Shown here: piece after piece, positions 13,785-28,064 of the stretch | Numbering within the stretch: the stretch's first letter is position 1 | Layout: every line of letters begins with the position of its first letter | Assembly: GCF_016859285.1 (NCBI RefSeq) | Contig: NC_053416.1 | Location: 7,752,001 to 7,816,000 of the forward strand | Length of the DNA stretch: 64,000 nucleotides | Source of the DNA: Xiphias gladius | Lineage: Eukaryota; Chordata; Actinopteri; Istiophoriformes; Xiphiidae | Direction of reading: 5' to 3' | Notes under the pieces: model-generated | Seen by the model: only the letters and a program-made list of their open reading frames with translations | What the model was told of the DNA's origin: nothing | Database searches by the model: none | Program-made: the position numbers and the translations under genes

Positions 13785-16700
13785 CATTGGATGAGTTAAA
13801 CTGGGTTATTGCTTTTATCATTGCTTTTTATTGCTTTTTTACATACTTACTTACTTAAGTGCAGCCTAAATATTAGTTTAACTGAGAGAGAGAACCAAAA
13901 GAATAGTTATCTAATCTATCTGACTGTGACATTTATGGCATGAACCTCTGCGCTCAGTACTCTGGAAGTCCTGAGTCAACTTATATTTCTGTTAGTGTGA
14001 CTCGTAGCACTACTCCATGGCCAGATTTTTTTAAGGTGAAAAAAGTTGAAAATAGTTACCTTGTGTTTTTCCGTCTGGACAGGGCCTCACACCTGTACCA
14101 TTGTACACTGGGGCTATGAATTCTATTAAAATACTTGTGAGCAGCGGTAATCTGAGTGAATGGATCCAATGTAAAATGAGGACTGCAGCACCTGCTCTTC
14201 TACTTCTGTATGCTTGTCCTTATTTAGAGTCTGTCAAATATCGCATGTCTGATGGAAGTGAATACTTACGTTTAAGCAAGGCAGAAGTAATGCCGATTCA
14301 ATACAGTATGAAAAATCAATATGATTAAAGTATATCCGCTTGTTGATACAACATGTGAACTACAGTATGCAATAAGCTTACTTCTTGTTGTTGATGACCT
14401 GTGACAAGGAATTTGAATTAATTTGTGTGAAAATGGCTGATCAGTAAGTCAGTGTGACAAATGTTTGATATTTATAAGACTGTCCATGGCTTCCTCTTGG
14501 GAAATGTTTAGGAAATGCTTATGTATATCACCTTACAGGCTAATGGGGCTAATGCAGTTGAGTTGGTCCTAATTCTGGTCCTAAGTGGCAGAACTTTTTC
14601 TCTTGGCTAACAAGGAAAAATGAGGAACCACCTTTACACCACATTGTCATAATTAGTAGCACAGAGCAGGCCTCTGTTTAGATAATCACGGGTGTCCACA
14701 CTATGCTGATATATTTTAAAGATAGCCCGCATAGTTTATGAGTCAGTTTTAATAATATTGTTTCCTTCTCTTCTTGAGTCCAATCTGGCTTCTTTGGTTT
14801 CCCTGTTTTCCACAGACTCACTCAAGAGAAAAAAACAATCGATCCATCTCTCCTTACCAGGGGAAAAACAAAGCACACATTGTGTACTCTTTGCTGGGTC
14901 CCAATCCCTGCCATTTTCTAGTGCCTCATTAGTATGAACTTAATAAAAGGGTACATATGGAGGTAGAGGAAAAAGATCAGGTACACAGTGACCCCCACCA
15001 CAAAGCTGGAACGTAGTTTTGGATATTTTTACGGGAAGGTAGTTTGAAGGAGGGAACATTCAGTGGTTATCTAGAAGCATCACAGTCTGGTTAAAATCCA
15101 TCACTCTCTATATGGAAGAATTGGAGCAGCAGGTGACTGTTTAGTCTGTGGCAATTTGGGTGGTGGATGCCAAATTTTGACAACAAGATCTCCCATTCAG
15201 CAAGAGCTAAAGATGGTAAAGATGCTGTGCCTAAGTCGCCAGAAGAAATAACACCCATGGTAAGATTTATTTCTTTGACTTGTGCTGACTGAACGATTCA
15301 TTATTGTGTTCAAGTATACACAGGATGTTTGAGTGCTAAAATATGAAGTAACTTGACAGATGCCATCAACGCCTCTGTCATTAGAATTTAACGGCTTTAC
15401 AAGAATAAATTGATTGCTCAGAATCACTTGGCGTACGCTGGTATTTAACTTGCCCCCCCCCAAGAGCACTGAGCAGACATTACAGGAAACTGCTTTCCAT
15501 CCGCTTTTATAGTTTGTGTTCCTTACTTTCCCGGGGGATTCCCACATTTTGGTAGTTGATTCCCGCCCCAGCTGTAGGAGGAAAGTAAAAACACACCCTA
15601 TAGATCAGATCATAATCTATTTCACGGTAGGTTTGACAGACCTTGTCCTCCATCGGCTGTCGAATAATCCATATGAAATAACCACTTCAAAATGATTAAC
15701 AGTGAAAAGTAAACAATCAAAATAACATTAAAGTACAAACCTACTCAGCCATGCCTGCAGAAGGCTGCCGTGTCATATATCTTATGTAAGAACTTAAGTC
15801 TGAATAAATAAAAGCTGCCATTACAATATCAGAAGGGTTATTTTTGTTACAGTCTGCACAAACCATTTTCATTTGTCAGCAGGGCTCTGGACAGGATAAT
15901 GACCATGTGGAAACCCAGGGATGTCTGACTCATGCACCAGCGAGGGGTCTCTGCAGCCCTGCACGTGATGAATAAAAAAAGAGTTCAAAAGCACGGAGCG
16001 CACGGATTATAAGAGCAGATGGACAAACGAATGGGGAGAAGTTTCTCACCTGCATTTTGTTTATTCGGTGACTTGGTCACCTCCATTGATTCACTCTATA
16101 GCTGAGTTCTAAGTTAGGGTTTTAGTTTTCTTTTCCATCTTGAAACAGCACATTAAATAGATAAATAAATAAAGTAATAAACTAAAATAAATGTAAGTGA
16201 CAGCTATCCTGACTTTCAAATGTACAGTAAGTATAAGTAATAAAATATTTTTTATCAAATAAAACCAATTTGAATTTAGTTGTGATTGCTTATTAGAGCT
16301 GCAAAAGACAGAAATAAATAAACAGTGAGGCAGCGGCTTTACATCACCTTAAAGTAGGTAAAGTGATTATAATTTATAGATATTGTATTCAACTAAAGAA
16401 GTTTTGATTAAAATAATACATCTGCATGTCATGTCAAACTAGATCAGTTTAAACAGTTCAAACAAGGTTTTATCAGCCATACAACCAAGGCTGGATATTA
16501 GTGGGAGTGAGAGACGTATGAATGGAGGAGATAAAAAACTGATGCATCTCCAAAATGTTATTGTGTTGGGTTGGGAGTGGTAACGAATGGTTAAGAATGG
16601 TAAGGGATGGAGAGCAACCTTTTCAGAAACCCCATCTGAGAATAGCAGAGGTGCAGGGAAGCCCTCCTGAGAGGGAAGAAAATCTTTGGCAACAGCATGT

Positions 16701-19700
16701 GGAAAAGATGTGCAGCTTCGACAAATGGTAAGCTTTTTTTAACTAAGCAACTAACAATGTACGTTTGTCATATTCCATAGCTAAAGGCAGAAGCTAATAC
16801 AAACACATGGAGTAATCAAAACATGCCAAAAATGTCAGTCTAATCTGTGTCTGTTACTATCGTTCTATAATCCTGTTAGAAAGACACAATTCTAATCCAG
16901 AATAAATAAATAAAAAAAGGATGTTAAGAACCTAGTCTCCTAAAGGTCTAAAACAGGGCAGCAGCTAGTGTCACAACTCTGCAGTTACCTGGGAGTCTCA
17001 GGTGAGGGCAAATATGTTCCATACTGCTTGCAGATCCAGTGAGTTCAGAAAGGAGAATCATTGTTATACCTTACTGGTTAAAAGAAAAGGGGTCTGGAAC
17101 TGTTTTTTTTACAGTTTTTTTTTGTTTTTTGTTTTTTTCCAATACAACAAGACAAAAGTTGAAGACCACTGGCAGCAGAAAAGTGATGTTGAATACTGGG
17201 TTGGTCTTTTCAAACTGGAAAGCTCTAAAATAGACAGAGGCTTTTGGATTGACTGACCAAATTGACCTTTTTTAAATACATTCATTTTCACTGGATGGAC
17301 AGTTAAGAAACTTTTCAGGGAACTCCACTGGAAAAATCACTTAGTGGCCCTTTAAACTGCTCAATACGGACACATCATTCTGGTCACACAAATGGAACCT
17401 GGGCTCTCAGACATAACTCCTCTGATTACTTCTTTTTTCCATTCAGATTGAGAAAGAGCAGGTATACACTTGCCAAATGACTCTCCTCTTACAGTGACAT
17501 TCTGTGTCAGTGTGTGTCCATGTGTACGCGTCCGTGTCCGTGTGTGTGCACGTGTGTTTGGAGCAGAGTTGCTCAAGTTTCTCCGGGGTGGAGATGATGA
17601 TGATGATGAACTCAGTGTGTTACGGCAGGATCCTGCAGCTGACAGATGAAGACCTTAAAAAACAAACACAACTGCAAGATACACCCTGATGACGTTTCTC
17701 TCTCGTGTGCCAACCTGCTCAGGGGAGAAACATACTGCACATGCAAGCTCACTACAGAGCGGTGACTTTGCTGGACTTTGATTTTGTTATTCACACAGGG
17801 AGGCCTTAGTTTATTATTCAAATTTACACACACAAAAACAGACAAGCAAACTGTCCTTTAATTTTCTAGCTTCCTACAGTATCTACAGTCTGAATTAAAG
17901 GACAGATGGGGTTCTCTGAGACAATATAAAGCTGATTACAGGCTCCATCTTAGCCAACTGCCTTTGATTTGTTTTTGATTTTTTTTTTTTTTTAGGTGCT
18001 TATTCTAATCACACTTTGCAATCTAACTTCAGTTAGATACAACTGAAGAGCCCCTTTTTATTATGGAATCACGTTGGATCATTTCAAATCACCACAAGGA
18101 TGTGTTGACCACTGTCCATGTATACATACACAGACAATTTAAAAAATGTCATGACTTTTTTTTGTACATAGCACAAACTAAATGTGTGCACCCTGATGAA
18201 ATGAAATAGCATTTGCAAATGTAACCTGTAATAGAGGACCATACCTGCGTTTGTGATATGCAGCATACACTATTCACTACGTGAGTAGACACAACTATTT
18301 TCCAAATGCTAATATAATGTTTTTTTAACAATCGTTTGTTTCATTATTCAGTAAACCGGAATAGTTGGAAAATAATCTTGGCTGTACATATTTATTTTTT
18401 GTTAAATTCAATTTACTTCATAGCTGCATTGTGATGCAGCTGCAAGCAGGGACTGTTCTGGACGCCTCAAGGGTCGGATGTCTGAGTTCCCCCGAAAGCA
18501 GTTAGTCACACCAACGATGAAGCCTTGTCAAAACGGTTCCTGGTCACAACTGTATCGCGAGTTGATCTTCATGTAGCTTTGATCAAAGCAAAAGGAATGC
18601 AACAGAATGCTCACGTAGTCCTCCCAGGCAAGTTTTAAAGATCTGAAGTTTGATTGACAGCACTGAAAGGAATAGAAATCTAAAAACCTTTAGTGTAATT
18701 TTGAAAATGGTTGGCTACAGTCTGTGTGATTCGTAGTATGTTAACACATGCAAAAAACATTAGAATGCCTCTTTAATCTGAGTTCTTGTGCCGGGCAAGT
18801 TTTTCGTTAAAAAATGAACGTTCAAAAACTCATGATCGTCTTTCTTTCTTATATTTCCAGCATGTCTTGCCAAAGAATCCTCTCATGATGCTTCATTTCT
18901 TAGTCATTATTTATTATCCCAAGCAGATGACTTGATTAGAAGAGAACAAAGGAAATGGCTAATCAAGCAATGACATCTTCGCCTTCACCATAAATGTAAC
19001 AAGGAGATGTAGCCAAATAACTGTCCGAACTCCATCTATTTACCTATACAAAAACAAATTGTCGTCAGGAGCTCAGATTTCCTCTCGTGACTGCAGACGG
19101 ATACAAAAAAAAACAAAACAAAAAAAACTTGTCTAACCCAGTCAACATCTATGGTGCTATCCCTCACAAAGTCATAACACACACACATAACACATAAACA
19201 ACTGTAAACAGTACGGCCTTTTGGACTTACTTTGGTTTACATAAAGACCCCACACAGTAAAGGAGTCTGCTGCATCATTTGCAGTCTATAAAGTGTGGAA
19301 GTTACTGATACAAAGCATTTTCTGCGTTGTTTTTAGCTCCCTGACCGACTGTCCCAGACATACAGCATATTTGACAAGTGAGTCTGAAATGTATTTCAGT
19401 TGCAAAAATCCACAGAAAAACCACACAAAACATTTTAACAACTTTAACCTCTGCTTCATTTTCTTCATCGTGGAGTAGGTTCAATCATCTGGGAGCGATC
19501 AAAAACCCCTCAAGGTTTACGAGTTCACTCTATTTCACCATCTTCATCGCTGGACTTGACTCAGCGCAGGCCCTTTACACGACCCCTGCACATGTGCACA
19601 CAAATGCAAAGGCGGACGCACGTGTGAACACACTGGTTGTTTTTTTCACCCATAAAGTTCAGTTTGTCTTTCCTTCTGGACATGGAGAACGTCAGTGTAG

Positions 19701-20038
19701 CACTGACAGCTCTCTGGAGGGGGCGCGCGAATGCACACGCATATGTTACACGGCTGTACATATTATGAATGCACATACACACGAATCGGTGTGATGACTG
19801 GGATGATTTAGTAGTAATATCCGATGCATTCCTATTTCTGATATCTTGTATTCAGATGGGTTCTTTGTTTTTGTTAAGAGGCAAGTTTGACGGCGGCTCC
19901 TCCAGCCGACTCAGCTTGTTAGCTCTGCACAGGGAAGTCCTGACCTCTGAGATTGTTAAGCACCAGAGTAGTGTTCGTATGAGGTTGCCTGTGTTACCAC
20001 AGGTTATAAGACAGTAATTTGTGTTTAAACTTCATGTT
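13785..20038. other. Gene-poor stretch, no supported gene
   Basis: About 6 kb with only short chance frames. A (GAT)n-like patch lies near 17595-17610, a degenerate TG/CG patch near 17505-17555, and an A-rich AAAAAAAACAAAACAAAAAA block near 19107. The frame at 19378-19794 has no recognisable domain. No RNA gene was recognised. Confidence 0.5.
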
Positions 20039-20213
20039 GGCATGTTCAGCGGACCGGCGACCCAGAACATGCCGGAGGGATTACATATCCCATCCGCCAC
20101 AGGATCCTCCAGGGAGAACTGGAAGAAATGGCTGGGGAGAAGGATGCACCAACTTGTTTAGCCCGCTGCCAGCGTGACCCGGACCCAGATAATTGGGTAA
20201 AAATGGATGGACG
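20039..20213 (+). mobile_element. LINE 3'-end relic
   Basis: In forward frames the text still resembles the C-terminal end of a fish non-LTR retrotransposon: a GRPRTCRRDYISHP-like stretch, then EELEE-type remnants, then a LSPLPA-like stretch and the tail AAAAATGGATGGACG. The frame is broken by shifts and stops. The family (RTE- or Rex-type) is not certain from this fragment. Confidence 0.65.
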
Positions 20214-23200
20214 TCATGCTGCAGATTAACAGTGTGCAATCACTGAGTATTGTTTTTCACAGATTCTGTGTTTGCTCTAATTAGCAGACAGAAATACACA
20301 AATTAAAATATATGTTGATGACAAGACAACGGCAGAAAATAGTATGACCTGATCCGACTTATATTTATGGAGCTTGGTAATTCTGTAGTGGTGAATTAAC
20401 ACCTTTGTTAAAGAGCAGTCTGTTCCCCCCTCATTCATATGAAAAAATAATGTTTCTGCATGTTGTATAGGAGTGAAAAGTCCACTTTTAGGAAACAAAA
20501 CAACATATTGTGAGGTAAAAAACTTGGAAAGTTGATCAGAATAACAGCCCTCACAAGCCCCTTCAAAGAAAGCACTCCGAGCAGGCTGCTTGTATCATTG
20601 TATCATTATCTGCACAGACGACACCGAACTCTGTGGCCAACACTTGCTGGCTAACAAAGCGCATACACGGGAAGAGGAAAGGGCATGTCTGCCGTGCGTC
20701 ATTCCACATAGGAATAACTTTTTCTCTTTCTGGTAAAATTCCCCTTTGCTGAAACACATTAATCACTAAAATGTATCTCTTTAGTAAATACTAAAGGCCA
20801 AACTTGAAACTCTGCAGCGCTCCAGCTGTCAAACCTGATCAAACCATTAACTTTGCGTTATGCATGGCACACAACATAAGATACATGCATTATTATACTG
20901 TACCTCTACTTATCGCTGTGCATTCACCTTTTTATCAGCTGTTTGAGGATAAGGATTCTTCTGAAGTTGTCCTCATATCTCTAATAAGCCAATATACTAT
21001 TTGTGGGCTTTTCAGTGTGTGGTACAAGCTAACTGAGTGTTTTACTTATGACCTGACAGACTTTGGACTGTTCAGAGTAAGTGAAAGGGCATTCACCCTT
21101 ATCAAAGCAGGATACCTGATATCCATTTCTTGCGCTTACTGCCTAAAGCAAGACTGATTTTATTTTATTTGCTGTAAAAGAACAAGATATATACTCATAC
21201 GGAGATTTATAGCTCCATAAACAACCACTTAGGACATGAACCAAACAAGACTGGCAATGTCCTGTATCTTGGAAATTTTTAGAACGTGATAAACACAGGC
21301 TACAATTCGTGTATATTCTGTATGAGTGTGTGTTTAGGTGTCAGAGGGCCAGGTCCATTTACAACATACAAAGTAAAAGTCAGAAGTGTTTTGCATGAAC
21401 CAAGCCTGTGTTTAGGACCTCATGCAGAACACAGAATAGTTTAGTCACACCTACTTCAATGATCTCTGTAACTTTAACATTTCACTGGAGAGAGTCTTTT
21501 GACAGTTCCATAAACAGTGAAAAGGTTAAGGCCACAGTGTGATGTAAGCAATGGAGAAAAGCTAGTTATGAAACCATCACAACACACATGTTCAACACAC
21601 ACACACACACACACACACACACCAAAGCCACCAACGCTTCCTCGAACTAGGCAACAAAAGTTTATGTGTCCTTGTGGTGCTATAAATAAATAAAATAAAC
21701 AAATGACTTATGCAAAAAGTGAAGGCGGCAAAATATACGTTTAGTTTAAGTTGCCTCAGCTACGCTTTAAGACGACATTGCGTGGCTACTGAGGGAATAA
21801 TGTGGTTTTCTAAAGATGATATAAGTGAACATTCAAAAATGTCATTTTTGCATTATGGCAATGCAAGTTCTGCAAAATCATCAAACACTGTATCAACATT
21901 GTGCTTGGCGGTCAGGTTGCAGGCAAACTAAAAAAAAGAAAAAAGATATAAGAGTCATAGCCATGCCGTGGAACTATATATCTGCAATACATTCGTTCAA
22001 CAGAAAGGTGTCTTTGTATCATCTCTGCTGTTATTATTTAGCAAGAACGTGGAGGAACTGAAGCTTGTTACATATTACGTATAACATACTTGCATCCTCT
22101 GAATCTAAAGCAGTGCCTCGGCCTGATTGTATATGAAATACCTCGGCACTTTGTGATTGTAAAGATATAAATCCATTTTCAAGAACTGTAGAACCCCCTC
22201 CCCCAAAGGCTCTCGCCAAATGCTGTCCATATGAATTGCTGAGTAGTTTAACACAGAGCCAGTCTAAGAAATATAAACTACACTACCTGTCTTCTGTACT
22301 CGCCCACTTTAAAATCCCACTCAGGATCACCTTAAGCTTCAATTGCATCCCCAGGCGTGAGACTCGAGACCCGTTCTTCCCACCTCCAGTGTTGTCTGTA
22401 ATGTCAAACGCCTTTTAACTTTCCAGCCCTGAGTTCGAGCCAAATATCGGCCTCCCTCCCAAAAGGAGTCTCGGCTCCTTCCTCAGAGCCTTATAACGCA
22501 ACAACAGACCTAATACGTCAAACGGAATGTGTGAAAAAGATATCAGTGTATTCGTTCTCAAATACTTTTCCAGAAATTTCAACCCTCACACTACACACAT
22601 ACTATATATACACGTGCACAAGCCAGAAACTACTGCAGTTTTGTTTTTTTTCTTCTTTTACTGGATTTTCCCTGTATTTGGGCAGTGCAATAAGTCTGGG
22701 ATTTCACAACTTTGATATCAAACCTGGATTTGACGTTATTTTTACGAAGTTGGAGGCTCATATATATCTTGGTGTCATCAACATAAGGCTGAGGTATAAA
22801 TACAGCAAGACAGGTCTAGGTGGTTAACCTTGTACAAAATTGCAGGACTGTTGTGTGTATTATGTCCTTGTCATCCCATACTTCAAGCAAAGTAGATTTA
22901 AAGAACAATTTGCCATCTGTTTGCCATAGGCAGCTCTCATTTCTTTTTGTCTTCTTTTCTTGGCCCAGAGTTTGTTTTTAGGAGCACACCACATAGTTCA
23001 GGAAAGAGAATAAAAGCTGCTTATATAAGTGACCTCCCGACTAATAGAAGTAGTCATATTCCTCTGTGCCAGTGTATGTTCAAGACATACTGTAATGTAG
23101 CATTAAAAGTATCGAATGTAATTATTATTAAATTTAAGTCTCGGAGAGCCAAGCCAATCTTCCAAACGGAGAGGAGTGTACTGAATCTCTGTTTCCAGAG

Positions 23201-23446
23201 GGGAAGTGCTGTCTTAGGGGCAGTGATTGACACACTGGACTTTTTACTTGACACAGACCAGAGTGAGGAAGCGCCACCTTATCTTATCTACAGTAAGTTC
23301 AAGAACTCTTACTCAACTTCAAACAACTCGCATCAACATTAATAATTTCCCCATCCTGACAGCACTGTTTTTGTTGTCAATAAATGTCCTTTTGTTTAAA
23401 ACAAATCACCAGTGGCTAAGTGGACATTTTTCATCCTAAACCGAGC
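20214..23446. other. Gene-poor stretch, no supported gene
   Basis: Open frames of 117 codons (20804-21157) and 131 codons (22947-23342) are present on the plus strand. I recognise no domain in either and see no splice partner. A short (AC)n tract sits at about 21594-21622. Confidence 0.5.

Positions 23447-23448
<2 letters not shown>

Positions 23449-23541
<93 letters not shown>
23449..23541 (+). repeat. (CA)n microsatellite
   Basis: About 46 uninterrupted CA units. Confidence 0.95.
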
Positions 23542-23543
<2 letters not shown>

Positions 23544-23846
23544 AAAGCTCTGAAAGTATCTAAGGGGCTGTGTTAACCTCAGGTTGTTTCTTTTCACTAA
23601 GTAGTCACTATTTATCATTTGTCTCTAACACCAGTACAACATTCTCTTATTCTCTTCAGACTGTGAGCCAGACAGTGGACAGAGCCATTGTTCTAATGCA
23701 CTGGCATCCATCAGCGTATGAATTTATTGAGGTTTCAGGTCATCTGTCAAATTACCAAGGCCGGTTTATGTGGTCGATCGGTCGGAATTTGCAGCCAGCA
23801 ATGTGAAAAAAAGCATGAAAATCCCCTGATCTGCTGTTTCTGGAAT

Positions 23847-23872
23847 ATTATTCTGTCTGCAGACAGAATAAT
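23847..23872. repeat. 26-bp perfect palindrome
   Basis: Both halves (13 bp each, left half ATTATTCTGTCTG) are exact reverse complements with no spacer, centred on TGCA. It is longer than an ordinary transcription factor site. Confidence 0.9.
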
Positions 23873-23930
23873 CAGACATTGACACTTTAAAAGGCACTGC
23901 CAGTGATGTCATTGCACAGAGGCACCGCAC

Positions 23931-23934
<4 letters not shown>

Positions 23935-23978
<44 letters not shown>
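23935..23978 (+). repeat. (CA)n microsatellite
   Basis: About 22 CA units ending in a CG. Confidence 0.95.
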
Positions 23979-23981
<3 letters not shown>

Positions 23982-26761
23982 ATAATGTACAACCCTCCCC
24001 TTGTTCTGTCCTCTGTGACTTATCCTCTCAGTTTTTCCAGCATCCCATGTCCTTGACAGTTTTGTTGAGAGATTTACAGGTAAGGAATTTACAATTAATC
24101 CCCCTCATCAGTGCGGGCTTTACTATAAAAGTGATGGATCGACAGCTCTTTAGGTTTCTCCGGAGGGCTGGTTTGAAATATCTGACACACACTGAACATC
24201 CAAAGCTGGTACTCTCCGAAATTTCAGCAGATTCAACTTACACACACACTCAGCACCCCCGTGATAATACCAAAAGCAACAGAACCATATGTCTCTGTGC
24301 CGTTTTACACCTTTATTTCATGCTTTGCAGTTCACAAGAAATCTAGTTAAAAGCTTTGCACTTTCAATAATCGCCCATAAAGTGTAACAACTGATTGCTC
24401 GTAATATCAGGGAATTCCTGGCTTCAGACATTCCCCGATATTAAAGGATTTCACAGGGAGTAAATTATGCCAGTGCCGCCACTTTTCCACAGTCAAAAGC
24501 GTCTTAACTAAGCCAACATGTAACCACAATACAGTTTATTCACTCTGACCTTAACCAAAATGTGTACTTTGGCCTAATTCCGATTTAACTGCATTCTTTT
24601 CCTTACGCTTACCCTTTCAGATACGACAGCATAACATATGTACCGGTCAGTGCTCTTTAACACACCCCCTTCACCTTTTTCATCACTGCATCTTGTAACT
24701 GTCAGTCCAGCTCCGGTAAGGTGCCAGCTGGCTACTGGCCAATCCACCGCACACCCCCTAACCTCCGCTGTGATGGCAGGCAGTTACGTATTTCCAGGAC
24801 TGTATTTAGAGAAGCACTGACAGGATGTGCCAGCTTATTATTCCTGCGGAGGGTGGATGTTCTGTGATGCGGCATGAATCAAAACACTGGCTGCTGACAC
24901 CGAGCACCTAACTGGTGCCCACTGTGTTTTTGTTATTTTTCGAATCATTCATACTTTCCAGAAAGTGTGAATTTAACTGTGTGAATGCTCGAATCCATCC
25001 AGCCCAGTGAGGCTTATCCCATTTCAAACAGAGCACCGCACTCAGCCCTGACGCAGCCCACAAGCTCCGTCACTGGCCCTACTCCACTGGTAGTAACGTA
25101 ACTCATGTGAGCCAGATGCACCGGCTGAAAAAAATTCCTACATACAGCTTGTGTAATATGGAGATGTGCTCTCCATAAACTGATGTGATTAATCTGCCGA
25201 ATTTGATTGGTTACTTTTTAGACCCTTTTGATTTGCAGATTTTGGCTCACAAATCTTACTGTTCTTTTGGGAGTCAGAGCCTCGGGGAAACTTGAAGTGA
25301 CAATATATGAACACCAATGTAAACATGCATGTTTGTTGCTGAAGTAGTTAGTTATTTTCATTGCGGCCCAGTTAAAACTTAGTTTTGATTTTTTTTTTTT
25401 CTAAAAAACTAAATGATCAAGTGATGCCTTATGGATTGAGACAATTTTCCCACTTCTTAAAATAATTACGCCATTCAAAAACCTACTGGATTATCTGAAA
25501 AATGCACTGTTGCCAGCTGAAAACGGGGCAATTTATATAACCTCATGAAAAGCTGACATTTTGGAAATAAATGATTTTCTTTCTTTCTTTTCTTTTTTTT
25601 TAATTAATTGATTTTACTTAAAATTCCAAAATTCTTTACATTTGTGGAGGCTCCGTAGTTCCCTCCATATCCAACAATGATTGTGCTGAATTTTAAAACC
25701 TACAGGAAGATAGAGAGACATCACTGTGTCTTAACTTGACCGGAGTATGACTTGGATAAACCCACATCAGTATCAATATAATGTGAATAAAATGATTATC
25801 AATAGAAAAAGCTGTTTGGTTTCTCAAATGACATAAACCTATGATTTACTCACGGTACACTTTATAATAATGTATACACCTACATGAAGAAATTAAGGCA
25901 TTCATCATCAAACATTTTTGTGTAAACTTATTACACTTGAGTTCACTTAACACGTGATAAGTATTAATAATAGTTGTCTTGAGGTATTTAATAAGAAGCT
26001 GTAGAGTCTGCGCTGACAGACAGATTGACTGGTGATGTCTCCGTGTTACTTGGGGCTGAGTCACAGCTTCCATCAGTCAAGCGTTCTTTTTTTAAGTGCT
26101 GGTTACTGGCCACGTGCCCTGGAGCTCAAACTGTAAAAACCAGACGGAACGATAATAAGATAGTGGATCTTTTTTTAAAGCTGAGTGCCTGATAAAAACA
26201 TCTGTGCAATGTACTGGCTCCAATATATACTGTATACATATTTTTTCTAAATTTTTTTTCTAAAAAGTAACTCCACACTATCTATTATTAGGCAGAAAAT
26301 GTTGCATCGATGCTGTATATCAAAATAAAAAACTGCTGAAATATAAAACATGAACAGCAAAGTCCTCAGTCCTCAGCATGTGCACAGGAGGTGTCAAGTT
26401 TCCGCACCACTCTTGGGTAAGTTGCTTTTTTTTTGAGCTGGCTACCAAACTATTTGCGCTGTCACAAAATCCTGCGTAATCGTACGTGCACGTGTTAAAC
26501 GCAGGTTTAAGGTGGGCACAGAGAAACTTTCCTCCCTCAGGAGATGGAGGTGAACACAGCTTTCCGGTGTCAATCGCGAGGAGGAGCTCAAACATCCGGG
26601 TGGAGTGACAGTCAAACAAAACAAAAACACATTTCACAAAACCTGTAGTTTCATTTGTGCCCAGTGCGAGGACCGCTACTCTCTACCGAATGATCTCTCA
26701 AACTGAGAGGCATCCAAGCATCACATTTGATAAAAACCCAGCCATCGTGGTGGCTCCCTGT
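23979..26761. other. Gene-poor stretch, no supported gene
   Basis: Contains a 14-bp-arm hairpin (24402-24415 with 24430-24443, one mismatch, 14-base loop) and poly-T/CTTT-rich patches near 25390 and 25578-25600. No exon was recognised. Confidence 0.5.
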
Positions 26762-26886
26762 TAATATATTATAACTATAAAGAGTGTGGTCCAGACCTGC
26801 TCTACATGAAAAGTGCCCCGAGATGACCCCTGTTATGATTTGGCACTATATAAATAAAACTGAGTTGAATTGAACTGAATTGAATA
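26762..26886 (+). mobile_element. SINE / L2-type LINE tail with GAATT microsatellite
   Basis: The sequence AAAGAGTGTGGTCCAGACCT, then GATGACCCCTGTTATGATTT, then ACTATATAAATAAAACTGA matches a 3' tail very common in fish and shared between L2-clade LINEs and their SINEs. It ends in tandem TTGAATTGAACTGAATTGAA units, as these tails do. The 5' extent is uncertain. Confidence 0.7.
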
Positions 26887-28064
26887 TCCCAGAATATACC
26901 CTCTGACCTTCCTGGAATTTTTTCTTACTGTCTTGAGAATCTGTTGGCCAATTGCTCACTGCCTTCCTCTTGCCTTTTTCCTGTTGACCATGGCAAAGTG
27001 TCTGTAGTCTGTTCAGTTGGGGATGGTTATGTAAGACACGGGGGCACACAAGGCCAGAACAGTAAGGCCCAGAACAGACTTCAACTGCTGAGCCCACTTA
27101 GTGACTCGGAATGATGAAGACGAAGGGGGAACCATAAGTCTACATCTGGAGAACTTAACCAAAGCATGTGGCCAGGTCTGATGTTATATTCTCAGCTTTC
27201 AAATTACTGTTTTAAGTATTCAGTTTAAAAGCACATTTGTACAGAGTTGTACAAAAGTGGTAACAATATCCACGGAAAAATTGTGGGGAAAGTCATAAAC
27301 GAGTTTGAAATGACGCACACAACTGTGTAAAGCTCATCTTTGAGTGATTTAGTGAAAGGTACTGTTCCTTAGTGTAAACACTAAACAAGGTGAGGAATAA
27401 TATGCGCAAAAAACACTGGCTCTGATTTAACTGTGCTGACAAATTACTTTTAAATGAGTCATTAATGACAACTCTAGAGACTTTAGGTGATTAAGTACAA
27501 ACATATCATTCCAAACATGTAAAACTAAGTGAAGGTATTAAATGTCGATTAAAAGGGTCATTTCATTGACATAACGAAGAAATGTTCTCACCTCCGCTGG
27601 TTTCTAGCCATGTAGACAAGTTCGATTAATCTACTAAGGTTATTAGGTTTCTGCAGCCAACCGAATACAGCTGATGTTAATGGTTTTTTGTTTTGTTTGT
27701 TTTGTTGCAGAGCTCAAACCACTGAAAAGAAATACACTTGAAATACTCAGCAGTGTCTGTGTCCAGAATCAACGACCCACCTGAGACAAAGTTCAGGTCC
27801 TCACTGTAGACAATTTTTCCCTGGAACCACTCCCCGCCCCTACGACCGTCGACATCAGGGTCTTGCGATTATCCAAAATAACAGTTATTAGTTTTTCAAA
27901 TGTCATTTTTCAAACTACGGGCATGGATCAACACCATCAGAGGTAAGTGGGAAAATATGAAACCGGGTGAACTGACCCTTTTACAACTAAGTTTTTTCTT
28001 GGGTTATTAATCCATGTTGAAACATGATGTCCGATTTCAAAATGACAGTTAATTTAGTATGTTC
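26887..28064. other. Gene-poor stretch, no supported gene
   Basis: Nothing beyond chance frames. The TTTTTTGTTTTGTTTGTTTTG patch near 27685 is low complexity. Confidence 0.45.

Noticed and set aside
19378..19794. 138-codon plus-strand frame
   Set aside because: No domain or family resemblance; includes a low-complexity CACA segment.
20804..21157. 117-codon plus-strand frame
   Set aside because: No family resemblance, no promoter or splice evidence.
22947..23342. 131-codon plus-strand frame
   Set aside because: No recognised domain and no neighbouring exons; length is possible by chance in this much sequence.
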